A DNA stretch of 64,000 bases from Amphiplicatus metriothermophilus (lineage in GTDB: Bacteria > Pseudomonadota > Alphaproteobacteria > Caulobacterales > Parvularculaceae). The position numbers were made by a program, and so were the translations under genes. Positions within the stretch are counted from its first letter, which is position 1. Every line of letters begins with the position of its first letter. Of the stretch, positions 30,641 through 39,832 are shown piece by piece. The stretch is taken from the NCBI RefSeq assembly GCF_900199215.1, contig NZ_FZQA01000003.1, forward strand, positions 248,001 through 312,000. Reading direction: 5' to 3'. The notes beneath the pieces are model-generated. The model did not search any database. It saw nothing but the letters and a program-made list of their open reading frames with translations, and was not told the origin of the DNA.

Positions 30641-32219
30641 AGCGACGGATTTATTGACGGAGCCAAAAGAAGCGCTGGCGCCGTCCGCTTCGTCAGAGCC
30701 GGTAGATCAACCGCGCCCTTCGCCGCGCGGACGAATCGAAGGCGGCGTCGACGCGCTGGTCCTCGGCGCGACTTTCGACGGCCTTGCTGCGGCCGCTCTG
30801 CTGGGCAAGGCCGGACTCAAGACGATTCTTCTTGGCGGCGAGGAGGCGGAGCCTTCAATACGGGAGTTCGCGCCTGGCTATCGTTGCGTCGACGGCGAGC
30901 ATCTTGTAGGCGCGCTAGATCCTGAGCTTGTCTCGGCGCTCGATCTTTACCGGCATGGGCTTGCATATGCCGCCCGTCGGCTCGATACGGTCTATTTTTT
31001 TTCGGACGGAGCGGCGCTTCTCACAGATGGCGACATCTATCGTCTGCGAGAGTCGGTCGCCGCCATGAGCGAAGCGGACGCGGCGGCCTTCGCCGCTTTC
31101 GCCGAGCGCGCCCTCGATGCGGCGCAAATCCTGCGCGGCGTTTTCGAGGGGGGCGATATGAGCGATCTTCCGGCCGCGCTCGCCGACGGAATGCGCAGGG
31201 CGCTGCATGACAGCCTCGAGGAGGTTCTAGACGATACCTTTACGGACGAACGGCTCAAGGCGATGCTCGCCGCCGAAGGCTCGTTCAGAAGCGCCGCCCG
31301 GCCCGGCGATCCGTTTACATTCGTGTCGCTTGTTCGCCGTTGGGCGGGGGAAGCGGCAGGATTGCAGGGCGCGTTCGCTTATCCGGAAGGGGGCGCTCTC
31401 GGCGTTCACAAAGCGGCGCGGCGCGCCGCTGAGGCGGGCCGGGTGGACTTTCGGCTGGCGGCCGCCGTCAAGAGCGTGCTCGTCGAATGGGACGGCGTCG
31501 CCGGCGTCGAAACGGAAGACGGCGGGCAGATTCGCGCGCCGATCGTCGTCTGCGCGCTCGACGCCCGCCGCGCCTTTTCCGGGCTCATCGGCGCCAATGC
31601 CCTCGACATCGAGTTTCAGGCCGGATTGATCGCCCCTGCGCCGCAGATCGCCTCCGTGCGCGTGAATTTCGCGCTCGCCGGCGGCCTTCCGGAAGGGCGC
31701 GCCAAGCCCCATCTGGCGCGCCGTCTCTTTTATGCGCCGAGCCGGCTGGAGCTGCGCCGCGCCTATAACGCCGCACGGGAAGGCTGGCGCGAGGGCGAGC
31801 CGGCGGCGCCGCTCATCATGGAGGTCGTTTTCCCAAGCGCGCTCGAAGCTGGTCTCGCGCCCGCGAACGGGCCGGAGCAGGGGCATGTCGCCTCCGCCTT
31901 GCTCCATCCTGCGCCCTATCGTCTGGAAGCTGACGAATCCTTCGCCCGGGCGGTCGAACGCGCCGCGCGCGCGACATTCGAAAAAATCGCCCCAGGGGTT
32001 TCCGCGCGCATTCGCGCGGTTGATATTCGCCTTCCGCCTGAGCCTGCCGCGCCGCCCGTTCTGGCGGCATGGGCGCGCGCCCGCCATGTCGCCGCCGCTT
32101 CGGGCGTGCGCGGGCTGTTCTTTTGCGGTCCTGAAGCCCAAGTGGGGCCCGGAATTCAGGGCGCCGCCGCACGACGCGCCGCGCAGGCGGCGATCCGGTA
32201 TCACAGGGGCAGGGGATAA
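30630..32219 (+). CDS. FAD-dependent oxidoreductase, phytoene-dehydrogenase-like, atypical Rossmann motif
   Basis: A 529-residue protein. After a 38-residue proline/glutamate-rich leader comes DALVLGATFDGLAAAALLGKAG, a dinucleotide-binding fold in which threonine replaces the middle glycine of GxGxxG. The C-terminal FFCGPEAQVGPGIQGAAARRAA keeps the shape of the carotenoid desaturase flavin motif, so this partner is better conserved than the gene before it. The start at 30630 lies inside the upstream gene; the stop overlaps the GcvT-like start by one base. Substrate unknown. Confidence 0.7.
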   Translation: MAHEATDLLTEPKEALAPSASSEPVDQPRPSPRGRIEGGVDALVLGATFDGLAAAALLGKAGLKTILLGGEEAEPSIREFAPGYRCVDGEHLVGALDPELVSALDLYRHGLAYAARRLDTVYFFSDGAALLTDGDIYRLRESVAAMSEADAAAFAAFAERALDAAQILRGVFEGGDMSDLPAALADGMRRALHDSLEEVLDDTFTDERLKAMLAAEGSFRSAARPGDPFTFVSLVRRWAGEAAGLQGAFAYPEGGALGVHKAARRAAEAGRVDFRLAAAVKSVLVEWDGVAGVETEDGGQIRAPIVVCALDARRAFSGLIGANALDIEFQAGLIAPAPQIASVRVNFALAGGLPEGRAKPHLARRLFYAPSRLELRRAYNAAREGWREGEPAAPLIMEVVFPSALEAGLAPANGPEQGHVASALLHPAPYRLEADESFARAVERAARATFEKIAPGVSARIRAVDIRLPPEPAAPPVLAAWARARHVAAASGVRGLFFCGPEAQVGPGIQGAAARRAAQAAIRYHRGRG

Positions 32220-33385
32220 TGATCTTTCCGGCGGACAATCCCTGCACGGAAGACCCGAGCCCGACGGCCCTCTTCTCCGCTGTCGCTTCCGCCGCGCGGG
32301 CCAACAGCTGGACATCGGTCAACGGCCTGGCGACCCCGCGCGCCTATTCGAATGTCGCGGAGGAATATGAGGCGGCTCACGCCAGCGCTGTCATGGCGGA
32401 CTTCGGGCCGATCATTCGGTACACGGTGCGCGGATCGGATGCGGCCGCGCTGCTTTCGCGCGTGACGAGCGCGCCTGCGTCAGGTCTGATCCCGGGAGAA
32501 AGCGCGCGCGGGCTTATGCTCGACGCGGGCGGATTCGTGGTTGATATCGTCGAGGCGACGCGACTTGCAGAGGAGCTTTTTCTGCTTTCGACATCTCTGC
32601 GTCATGCCCGCAGGATGCAGCTCGCCGCCCGCGGCTTCGAAGCGACGGTCGAGGAGATCACCCAACGAGTCGCGGCGCTTGCGATCCTGGGGCCGGAGGC
32701 GCGCGACGCGGCCGCCGCAGCCGGCCTTGACGCAGCAAGCGAGACTCTTGCACGGCAAAAGCGCGTGCGCGGCGTCGAAACCTGCGCGCGCCCCGTCCAT
32801 TTCGGCGCGCTCCCGGGCGTAGAAGTCATCTTCCCTTATGAAGAAGCGCTTGTCTTGTGGGAGCGGTTGCGGCGCGCCCGCGCGCCGACGCCGATCGGCC
32901 TTGACGCGCTGGAGATCATCCGGATCGAGGGCGGCACGCCGCGTCCGGGGCTGGATTTCATCAACGCCGACGCCGTGTCGCATGGTGATGACAAACGTTC
33001 GCCGGATGAGATCGGCCTTGTTCATCTCGCCCCGCTGGACCGGGCCTGGTTCAATGGACGGCGGGCGCTTGCTCAAGCGCCGCGGCGCCGCCGGATGCTG
33101 GCTGTCGTGATCCTTGATGCGGATGAAACCTCGCCCGGCGCCCCCGTTCATGGACGGAAAGGTCCGGTCGGGCGAATCACGTCCTGGGCATGGTCGCCGC
33201 GTTTGAGGCGCGCAGCGGCTTTCGCGGAGCTTTCTGCGGAGGCTTTCGCCCGGACCGAAGATCTTGTCGTTATCGGGCGGGGCGGGGGGGCGCCTGTCGC
33301 GGCGCGCCTGTTCGAGACGCCGGAAAGTCGTCTTGCCCAGGCTTTCCGGGCCTCCCAGCGTCAGGCGACGGAATCGGCCGGCTGA
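32219..33385 (+). CDS. GcvT-like folate-binding aminomethyltransferase-family protein
   Basis: A 388-residue protein of the GcvT/YgfZ/DMSP-demethylase fold. It contains EEYEAAHASAVMADFGPIIRYTVRG (the family's first conserved block with the ADFG turn), ALAILGPEARD, IGLDALEIIRIEGG and a C-terminal barrel domain with GPVGRITSWAWSP. In the family these segments bind tetrahydrofolate and move a one-carbon unit. Coupled to the upstream flavoprotein-like gene by an overlapping stop/start, it completes a three-gene unit; a demethylase-like role for the whole is plausible but unproven. Confidence 0.8.
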   Translation: MIFPADNPCTEDPSPTALFSAVASAARANSWTSVNGLATPRAYSNVAEEYEAAHASAVMADFGPIIRYTVRGSDAAALLSRVTSAPASGLIPGESARGLMLDAGGFVVDIVEATRLAEELFLLSTSLRHARRMQLAARGFEATVEEITQRVAALAILGPEARDAAAAAGLDAASETLARQKRVRGVETCARPVHFGALPGVEVIFPYEEALVLWERLRRARAPTPIGLDALEIIRIEGGTPRPGLDFINADAVSHGDDKRSPDEIGLVHLAPLDRAWFNGRRALAQAPRRRRMLAVVILDADETSPGAPVHGRKGPVGRITSWAWSPRLRRAAAFAELSAEAFARTEDLVVIGRGGGAPVAARLFETPESRLAQAFRASQRQATESAG

Positions 33386-33430
33386 TGCGTTCAAGAAGCG
33401 CTGGGAGCATGAACCGAAAGGAAAAGGATC

Positions 33431-33844
33431 ATGAAACGAATGACAGCGCTTCTTCTTTTCACAGGGTTGAGCGTCGCGGCCGGCGTGGCGGCCGCCGCTT
33501 CCGCCGGTCCGGACGGCCGCTGGGAGAAGCTGGACAGAGACGGCGACGGCGCGGTCAGCTTCAGTGAAATGATGGAACGTCACCGCGCCATGTTCGAGGC
33601 CGCCGACGCGAACGGCGACGGCGCGGTCTCAAGAGAGGAAATGAAGGCCTTTCACGAGAAGAAGCGCGCCGAGATGAAGGCGCGTCGGTTCCCCGACCGC
33701 GACGGAGACGGCGTTGTCAGCAAGGCCGAATTCCGCGCTTCGGCGGACGAGCGCTTCGATAGGCTGGACGCCGATGGCGACGGCGTGCTGACGGAAGAGG
33801 AAATGAAAGCCGGCCGTCATGGCTGGAAGCGCCGTCATCATTGA
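33431..33844 (+). CDS. Secreted EF-hand calcium-binding protein
   Basis: A 137-residue protein with a signal peptide (MKRMTALLLFTGLSVAAGVAAAASA) and four EF-hand loops: DRDGDGAVSFSE, DANGDGAVSREE, DRDGDGVVSKAE and DADGDGVLTEEE. All keep the acidic residues at positions 1, 3, 5 and 12, so calcium binding is likely. It ends with a basic HGWKRRHH tail. It stands just upstream of an ECF sigma-factor gene in the same direction. Its role in the periplasm is unknown. Confidence 0.88.
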   Translation: MKRMTALLLFTGLSVAAGVAAAASAGPDGRWEKLDRDGDGAVSFSEMMERHRAMFEAADANGDGAVSREEMKAFHEKKRAEMKARRFPDRDGDGVVSKAEFRASADERFDRLDADGDGVLTEEEMKAGRHGWKRRHH

Positions 33845-33907
33845 TAGAATCAGCGGAACGGCTTGCGGGAATATACCGCGCGCCCGGAAAGGAACGCTTC
33901 GGCGGTC

Positions 33908-34504
33908 GTGTCTGTCGGCGAGGAAAGCGACGAAGAGCTTGCGAGCCGGGTCGGCGGCGGCGATCGGCTGGCCGCCGGCGCGCTTGTCGCGCGCCACGCC
34001 GATCGCATATTCGCGACCTGTTATCGGATGCTTGGCGAGCGCGCAGCCGCCGAGGACGCCGCGCAGGAAACCTTCATGCGGCTTTGGAAGCACGCGAGCC
34101 GGTGGCGGCCTCGCGGCGCCAAACTCGAAACATGGCTCTATCGGATCGCGATGAATGTCTGTCTCGATATGTTGCGACGGCGCAAGCGTATGATGTCCAA
34201 CGCGGAAACCGTCGCGTTCGAGCGCGCAGACGAAACGCCGAGCGCGCTTGAACGCATCGAAGCGAATCAAACCCGCGCAGCCGTGGCGGCGGCGCTGGCG
34301 GCGCTGCCCGAACGGCAGCGTGCGGCCATTGTGCTTTGTCATTATCAGGAGCTTTCGAATATCGATGCGGCGGCGGCGCTTGATGTAAGCGTCGAGGCGG
34401 TCGAATCGCTGCTGTCTCGCGCGCGGCGGTCATTGCGCGAAAAGCTTCTGTCGCAACGAGACGAACTGCTGGAAGGAGCGCGGCATGGCGCGGCGAATCT
34501 CTGA
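33908..34504 (+). CDS. ECF-type RNA polymerase sigma factor
   Basis: A 198-residue sigma-70 family protein of the extracytoplasmic-function group. Region 2 is LVARHADRIFATCYRMLG...AEDAAQETFMRLWKH and region 4 is LAALPERQRAAIVLCHYQELSNIDAAAALDVSVEAVESLLSRARRSL. There is no ATG at the beginning; GTG 33908 is chosen with AAAGGAA upstream, and a TTG at 33863 is the alternative. It overlaps the next gene, the probable anti-sigma factor, by 20 bases, the usual arrangement. Confidence 0.9.
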   Translation: MSVGEESDEELASRVGGGDRLAAGALVARHADRIFATCYRMLGERAAAEDAAQETFMRLWKHASRWRPRGAKLETWLYRIAMNVCLDMLRRRKRMMSNAETVAFERADETPSALERIEANQTRAAVAAALAALPERQRAAIVLCHYQELSNIDAAAALDVSVEAVESLLSRARRSLREKLLSQRDELLEGARHGAANL

Positions 34505-34973
34505 AACCGCAGAGCAGCGCCTTGCGGCGCGCGCGAAGGCATGCGTGGCTGCTTTCGGCGCCGATCCCGCGCGATGGCCGGCTGAGGATCAAAGCCTTTA
34601 CGTGCGGTTCGAGAACGATCCGGCCTTCGCTGCGGCGTTAAGGAGCGCCGCAAGACTCGATGATGCGCTTGACAGCTACGCCGCGCCGGAAATCAGCGAG
34701 GCTGCGAAAGCGCGTCTGCTGGCGCGGGCGCCGACGGGCTCGACTCCATCGTTGCGCGAACGGGCTTCTGCGGAGCGGTTGATCAAGGTCTTGCGCCGGC
34801 GCTTGATCCCTGCGAGCGCGCTGGCTGCGACCTGCGCGATCGGCTTCGCCGTCGGCGCTCTCGATGCGCAGCGCGCAGGAGCCGCGGACGAAGAGGCCCT
34901 CGTTTACGCCGAAGCCGCCATCGACGCGGCGTTTCAGGAAGAGGACGCTCTATGGGCGACGGGCGACCAATGA
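34485..34973 (+). CDS. Probable anti-sigma factor, single-pass membrane protein
   Basis: A 162-residue protein without an obvious named domain. Residues 1-100 are cytoplasmic in character, with FGADPARWPAEDQ near the start; one hydrophobic segment (about 105-128, LIPASALAATCAIGFAVGAL) follows, then a short acidic tail. Overlap with the sigma gene, good GGAAGGAG site and a single helix suggest an anti-sigma factor that holds the sigma at the membrane. No zinc-finger (HxxxCxxC) is present. Assignment rests on context. Confidence 0.6.
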   Translation: MARRISETAEQRLAARAKACVAAFGADPARWPAEDQSLYVRFENDPAFAAALRSAARLDDALDSYAAPEISEAAKARLLARAPTGSTPSLRERASAERLIKVLRRRLIPASALAATCAIGFAVGALDAQRAGAADEEALVYAEAAIDAAFQEEDALWATGDQ

Positions 34974-35479
34974 GAACGCTGACGATCATTTTATTCGCAT
35001 CGCTCGCCGCCAACGTCTTTCTCGGCGGCTTCGTGGCGGGCCGGCTCGTCGGCGATGCGGCGCCTTCCGCCACGCGCGTCGAACATCACGGCTGGGCCGA
35101 CAGAGGTGATCATCGCCGCCTCGCAGGCGCGTTGTCGGAAGAAGGGCGCGAGGTCTTTCGCCAAGCCTTCAACGCGCATCGCGAAGAAATCAAATCCAGC
35201 CACCGGGAAGCGCGCCGGCTGCGGCGCGCCTATGCCGAAACGCTCGTCGCCGACCCATGGGACCGCGCCCGCGCCGAGGCCGCGCTGGCGGCGCTGCAGG
35301 AGGCGGAAGCCGACTACGCGCGGACGATGGGGCGCATGCTTCTCGACGCCATGGAGAAGCTTTCGCTCAAGGACCGTCAGGCGATGATCGATAAAATGGC
35401 GAAGAAGCGCCACATGAAACGCCTCATGAGGGAGCGTGCAGAAGACGGGGCGCCTCCCCGGCCGCCGCAATATGATTAA
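34970..35479 (+). CDS. Periplasmic heavy-metal sensor family protein (CnrX/RseM-like)
   Basis: A 169-residue protein with an N-terminal membrane anchor (MRTLTIILFASLAANVFLGGFVAGRLVG) followed by a long helical periplasmic hairpin: LSEEGREVFRQAFNAHREEIKSSHREARRLRRAYAE and a second helix ending MLLDAMEKLSLKDRQAMIDKM. This matches the CnrX/CpxP-like heavy-metal-resistance fold, which senses metals or envelope stress and acts on an anti-sigma factor. The ATG at 34970 overlaps the preceding stop (ATGA). Metal ligands are not evident beyond a few histidines. Confidence 0.75.
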   Translation: MRTLTIILFASLAANVFLGGFVAGRLVGDAAPSATRVEHHGWADRGDHRRLAGALSEEGREVFRQAFNAHREEIKSSHREARRLRRAYAETLVADPWDRARAEAALAALQEAEADYARTMGRMLLDAMEKLSLKDRQAMIDKMAKKRHMKRLMRERAEDGAPPRPPQYD

Positions 35480-35590
35480 CCATTCGTTGTCCTGACTACG
35501 GGCGGATCGCGGCGCCGGGCCAGCATTCAGGTAGGCTCGGCTTAAGGAATTGATCATATCCTTACGCCTGCAACAGGGGGAGCCGATCAC

Positions 35591-37441
35591 GTGCAGGCGC
35601 AAGGAGCCGAAGCCGTCGGGCAGGCTGCCGATTCGAAGATTCCTTCCGTCGCCTCGACACTGTCGAGATTGCAGGCCGTGGCGACGGCGCGCGCTCGCGG
35701 CGCGGTTTTGCGGCTTGTCATCGCGGCGGTGGGCGCGGCGGTGCTTTCGCTCGCGGCCGGCGTCGTCCTAGCGGGGGCATGGTTTTCATGCATCGTCCTC
35801 AGCCAGCTTCTGGATTCGCGTGCGTGGGCCGCTTTCAGGCGGCCGGAACGTACGGCGCCGCCGACCCGGCTGGAGCTTTTTCTGCTTTACGCCTCATGCG
35901 TTCAGGCGACGCTCATTTATTCCCTGTTCCCGGCTCTGATGTGGTTTCTGTGGGGCGAAGCCGGGAAGCTCTTCGCCATAATTTGGCTAAGCGGCGCCTT
36001 GTTGCACGTGGCGATGCACATGCATCACGAACCGCGAGTCTTTTTCGCGGCGATCGCGCCCCATACGGCGTATTTCCTTGGCCTGCCTTTGCACGCGCTA
36101 ATCGTCGACGCCCCACCCGGACGAGTGGGCGGCGCCGTGGTGCTCATGGCGGCCGCGCTGTATTTGGCGCACCTGTTCACAGCCTTCCGCCAGTATGGGG
36201 AGAGCAGCCGCCAAATGCTGGCGGCGCAGGAGAACGCTCGCGAAAAACAGATCGCCGCAGAAGAAGCAAGCCGCGCCAAGTCGACGTTTCTGGCCACTAT
36301 GAGCCATGAAATCCGTACGCCAATGAACGGCGTGCTTGGAATGGCGGAGGCGCTGGAAGCGACCGAGCTTACTTCTGGTCAGGCGGAAAAACTTCGGATC
36401 ATTCGCGAGTCCGGCGATCTTCTTCTTACGATTCTCAATGACATTCTGGATTTCTCGAAGATCGAGGCGAACAAGATTGAAATTGAGACGGCGCCGTTCC
36501 GACTGACCGATGTCGCGCGCAAGGTAGAGAACCTTCACAGTCTCAAGGCGCGGGAAAAAGGGCTTGATTTCAGCGTGATCTGCGAGATCGACGGCGAGAC
36601 GCCGAGGCTCGGCGATCAGCATCGAATCGTGCAGATCCTTCACAACCTCGTCGTCAATGCGATCAAATTCACGCAGATTGGGGGCGTGGCGGTGCGGATC
36701 GCCGCCGCGCCGGGAACGCCTGATCGCTGCGTTATCGAGGTGGCGGATTCCGGCATCGGCATGACGCCCGAACAGGCCGCAAGGATTTTCGAGCCGTTCT
36801 CCCAGGCGGACACAGCGACTTCGCGTCAGTTCGGCGGCACCGGGCTAGGTCTTTCGATCGTGAACGGGCTCGTGCGGTCGATGGGCGGGACGATCAGCGT
36901 GGAGACGGCGCCGGGTGCAGGATCGACCTTCATCGTCGAGCTGCCATTGCCGCGCGCGCCGGCAGATGCGCTGCCTGAAAATGGCCGCTCCAACGACTAT
37001 TCCGACGCGGCTGCGCCATGCGAACGGTCGCTGCGCATACTGGCCGCAGAGGATAACGCCGTGAACCGCGCCGTGCTTCAGGCTCTACTTGCGCCGGCAG
37101 GGCACAGGATCGAGTTTGCGACGGATGGTTTTGAGGCGATTGAGGCGATCAGAGGGGAGTCTTTTGACCTCGTGTTGATGGATATTTCGATGCCGGGCAT
37201 GGACGGCGAAGAAGCCATGCGGCGTATCAGGGAGGCGGAAACCGAACGCGGCGCCGCGCGGCCGACGCCGATCATCGCCGTTTCTGCGCACGCTATGCGC
37301 CAACAGATCGAGCATTACCGTACGATCGGCTTCGACGGCTACGTGACGAAACCGGTAACGTCAGACCGACTTCTCAGCGAGATCAACCGAGTCATTTCCG
37401 TCCACGCGGGCGGTAGGCGAGATTCCTCCGCAGCCGCATGA
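35591..37441 (+). CDS. Hybrid sensor histidine kinase / response regulator
   Basis: A 616-residue kinase starting at GTG 35591 behind GGGGGAG. The N-terminal 200 residues hold about six hydrophobic segments and a histidine cluster (HVAMHMHHEPRVF). The transmitter has the phosphoacceptor histidine 239 in ATMSHEIRTPMNGVLGMAEAL; the ATPase domain has NLVVNAIKFT, ADSGIGM and FGGTGLGLSIV. A C-terminal receiver has aspartate 531 in LVLMDISMPGMDG. No HPt or DNA-binding domain is included, so output must go through another protein. Ends 28 bases from the convergent PleC-like kinase. Confidence 0.92.
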   Translation: MQAQGAEAVGQAADSKIPSVASTLSRLQAVATARARGAVLRLVIAAVGAAVLSLAAGVVLAGAWFSCIVLSQLLDSRAWAAFRRPERTAPPTRLELFLLYASCVQATLIYSLFPALMWFLWGEAGKLFAIIWLSGALLHVAMHMHHEPRVFFAAIAPHTAYFLGLPLHALIVDAPPGRVGGAVVLMAAALYLAHLFTAFRQYGESSRQMLAAQENAREKQIAAEEASRAKSTFLATMSHEIRTPMNGVLGMAEALEATELTSGQAEKLRIIRESGDLLLTILNDILDFSKIEANKIEIETAPFRLTDVARKVENLHSLKAREKGLDFSVICEIDGETPRLGDQHRIVQILHNLVVNAIKFTQIGGVAVRIAAAPGTPDRCVIEVADSGIGMTPEQAARIFEPFSQADTATSRQFGGTGLGLSIVNGLVRSMGGTISVETAPGAGSTFIVELPLPRAPADALPENGRSNDYSDAAAPCERSLRILAAEDNAVNRAVLQALLAPAGHRIEFATDGFEAIEAIRGESFDLVLMDISMPGMDGEEAMRRIREAETERGAARPTPIIAVSAHAMRQQIEHYRTIGFDGYVTKPVTSDRLLSEINRVISVHAGGRRDSSAAA

Positions 37442-37469
37442 ACCTCTCAACGCGCGCGTAGTTTCAGCG

Positions 37470-39710
37470 TTATTCTGCCGCCTCGGAGGCGACATGCATC
37501 GTTTCGGAAGCGGCGGGCGCCGTGAGAATGTGCGCTTCGTTTCGGATGAATTGCGGCAGGCGTACTCGCGCGTCTTTGCGCCGCGGGAATGTCGCACAGG
37601 CGACCGTGCCTTTGCCGGGCTGAGAGGCGATGGCGAGGATGCCGCCCTGCATCTCCATTAATGACTTCGACAGGGCGAGCCCGAGACCGGCCCCGCTCCG
37701 GCTCCGGGAGAAATGATCGTCCGCGAATTCGAACGGCGCGCCGAGTCGGCGGAGCCGGCGGCTGTCGATGCCTGCGCCGGAATCTGCGACGATCACCGTT
37801 ACGCCATCAAGATCGGCTTCGGCAGTGACCGCAATTTCGCCGCCGGCCGGCGTGAATTTGACGGCGTTCGACAACAGATTAAGGGTGACCTGCTTGACTG
37901 CACGCGCATCCGCCCACACGGCGGGCGCATGGCGCACATGGGCGGTGAGTCTCACGCCTGCGTCTGCTGCGCGCTTGGCGATAAGGCGGACGCTTTCCTG
38001 CAGCACGCGCTCCAGATCGACGCGCCGCGGCTGGAGCTCGACGCGGCCGGCCTCTATCTTCGACATGTCGAGAATGTCGTCGATCAGCTCGAGCAGATGG
38101 CGGCCGCTGGCGAGTATGTCGGCGACATATTCCTTATATTTCTTGTCGCCGAGAGGTCCGTACAGCTCCGAGTGCATGATCTCGGAAAAGCCGTTGATGG
38201 CGTTTAGCGGCGTTCGCAGCTCATGGCTCATATGCGCCAGAAACTCGCTTTTCGAGCGATTGGCTTCTTCGGCGCGATGCTTTTCGAGCTCGTATTTGCG
38301 CATTGTCTCCGTGAGCTCGCGGCGGGAGCGTTCAAGATCGGCGACGAGATTCTTGAGATCCCGCTCCCGCTTTTTCTGCGCGCGGGCGCGGCGCTTGACG
38401 TCAGTGATGTTGGAGGCGATGCAGACAAGGCCGCCTTCGGCCGTGCGCCGACGGGAAACATGCAGCCAGTGGTCGCCGGGCAGGGCGACTTCGACGCTCT
38501 GCTGGTCCAGCGCCGCCTCGGGCGCGAAATATTGCTGGACGATGTCGCCGCGCGCCCGCGCCCGCGCGGCGACTTCGCGGCTGGGAAGGCCGGGTTCAAG
38601 CGCGCGGTCGGGAAAGCGGAAGATTGTGGAAAAACGGCGATTCCATACCACGAGGCGGCCCTGCGCATCCCACAGCACGAAGGCTTCGGGAATGCTTTCG
38701 ATGGCGTCCCGCAACCGCGATTCCGCCAGCGCCACGGCCGGCGTGACGGTCCTGGCTCCGGAAAGGTCGAAGGCGACGCCTGACCTTTTAAACCGTGTCG
38801 CGTCGGGGGCGGTTCTCAGGTAGAGGCGCGACCAGCCGCCGCCGGGGTCGCGCAGGCGAATCTGGCCTTCATTGAGACCCGCTGGCTCGCCTGTGAGGAT
38901 CGCGAGCGCCGCGCGCAGGTCCTCCGGGTGCGCGAGCGCCGAAATCTCGCGCAAGGTGAAAACCCGGTCCCGTCCGCCAAGGCCGAGCGGCTCGAGAAGC
39001 GACCGCGCCATGGTGACCGTGCGGCTTTTGCCGTCATAGCGCCAGGGACTGCATCGGCCGCCGGCGAGGGCGGCGGAAAACTCGCGCAGCGTCCTGACCG
39101 CGCCGGCCGCGTCGGCCGCCGCCCGGCTCTGGCGCAAAAAAGCGGCCATCAGCGACGCCGTCACTAGCGTGATGGCCGCCAGAATGAGGCCATAACCGAT
39201 CCATACGGGCGTGCGTTGATAGATGTCCTTCGCCGGCGCGGCGACGAGAACGGCCTCGCCATTGTCGAGCGGGCGCCAGGCCGCAACAGCCTTGCCCGAC
39301 GGCAGATCGAGGACTTCTTCTCCCCGTCGGTCGAGCGAAAGAGCGCGCGCGGTCCCGGGATCGAGCCGCACTTTCTGATTGGCGCCGTAGACGGCGAGCA
39401 CATCTCCCGTCGCGGACAGGTGAAAAGCCGTCGCCAGCCCGCCCGGGTGGCATTGCGCCAACGCCTGTCGGGCTGAGGCGCCGGTCATGATGGCGATATT
39501 GAGGAGGCTTGCGCATTCAGCCTCCGCTTTCTCGACGCGCAAGGCGGTCTCGATTCGGCGTGATGCAACTTCTTCCCGCAGCTGAAGAACGATGAGAACG
39601 GCGAGCGCGGCGATAAAGGCGGCGGTGAGCAACATGAGCCGGCGGGGCGATAACGCCTCCACGCGAGCCCGCAGTTCGTCGCCGTCGTGCTGCCCTGTAT
39701 CGCCTCGCAT
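37470..39710 (-). CDS. PAS-domain sensor histidine kinase, PleC-like
   Basis: A 746-residue membrane kinase. Two hydrophobic helices (about 24-44 and 174-196) flank a periplasmic domain; then PAS-type segments (ESIPEAFVLWDAQGRLVVWN) and a coiled coil lead to histidine 496 in FLAHMSHELRTPLNAINGFSEIM. The following ELYGPLGDKKYKEYVADILASG is the signature shared with Caulobacter PleC/DivJ-class kinases. ATPase motifs NLLSNAVKFT, ADSGAGID and SGAGLGLAL are present. PleC controls DivK/PleD in Caulobacter; an equivalent role here is inference. The start at 39710 is a better fit than 39755. Confidence 0.9.
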   Translation of the reverse strand: MRGDTGQHDGDELRARVEALSPRRLMLLTAAFIAALAVLIVLQLREEVASRRIETALRVEKAEAECASLLNIAIMTGASARQALAQCHPGGLATAFHLSATGDVLAVYGANQKVRLDPGTARALSLDRRGEEVLDLPSGKAVAAWRPLDNGEAVLVAAPAKDIYQRTPVWIGYGLILAAITLVTASLMAAFLRQSRAAADAAGAVRTLREFSAALAGGRCSPWRYDGKSRTVTMARSLLEPLGLGGRDRVFTLREISALAHPEDLRAALAILTGEPAGLNEGQIRLRDPGGGWSRLYLRTAPDATRFKRSGVAFDLSGARTVTPAVALAESRLRDAIESIPEAFVLWDAQGRLVVWNRRFSTIFRFPDRALEPGLPSREVAARARARGDIVQQYFAPEAALDQQSVEVALPGDHWLHVSRRRTAEGGLVCIASNITDVKRRARAQKKRERDLKNLVADLERSRRELTETMRKYELEKHRAEEANRSKSEFLAHMSHELRTPLNAINGFSEIMHSELYGPLGDKKYKEYVADILASGRHLLELIDDILDMSKIEAGRVELQPRRVDLERVLQESVRLIAKRAADAGVRLTAHVRHAPAVWADARAVKQVTLNLLSNAVKFTPAGGEIAVTAEADLDGVTVIVADSGAGIDSRRLRRLGAPFEFADDHFSRSRSGAGLGLALSKSLMEMQGGILAIASQPGKGTVACATFPRRKDARVRLPQFIRNEAHILTAPAASETMHVASEAAE

Positions 39711-39832
39711 CGGAATAGATAGAAAACCGCAAGTCCAGGCCGCCTTGATGGCCAACCGTTTACCTTTTGGAAACTATTCCCATTCGTGCGCGAAAGTCAC
39801 GGACAATCGAGCTGCTGAAGCCTCAGGAAAGC

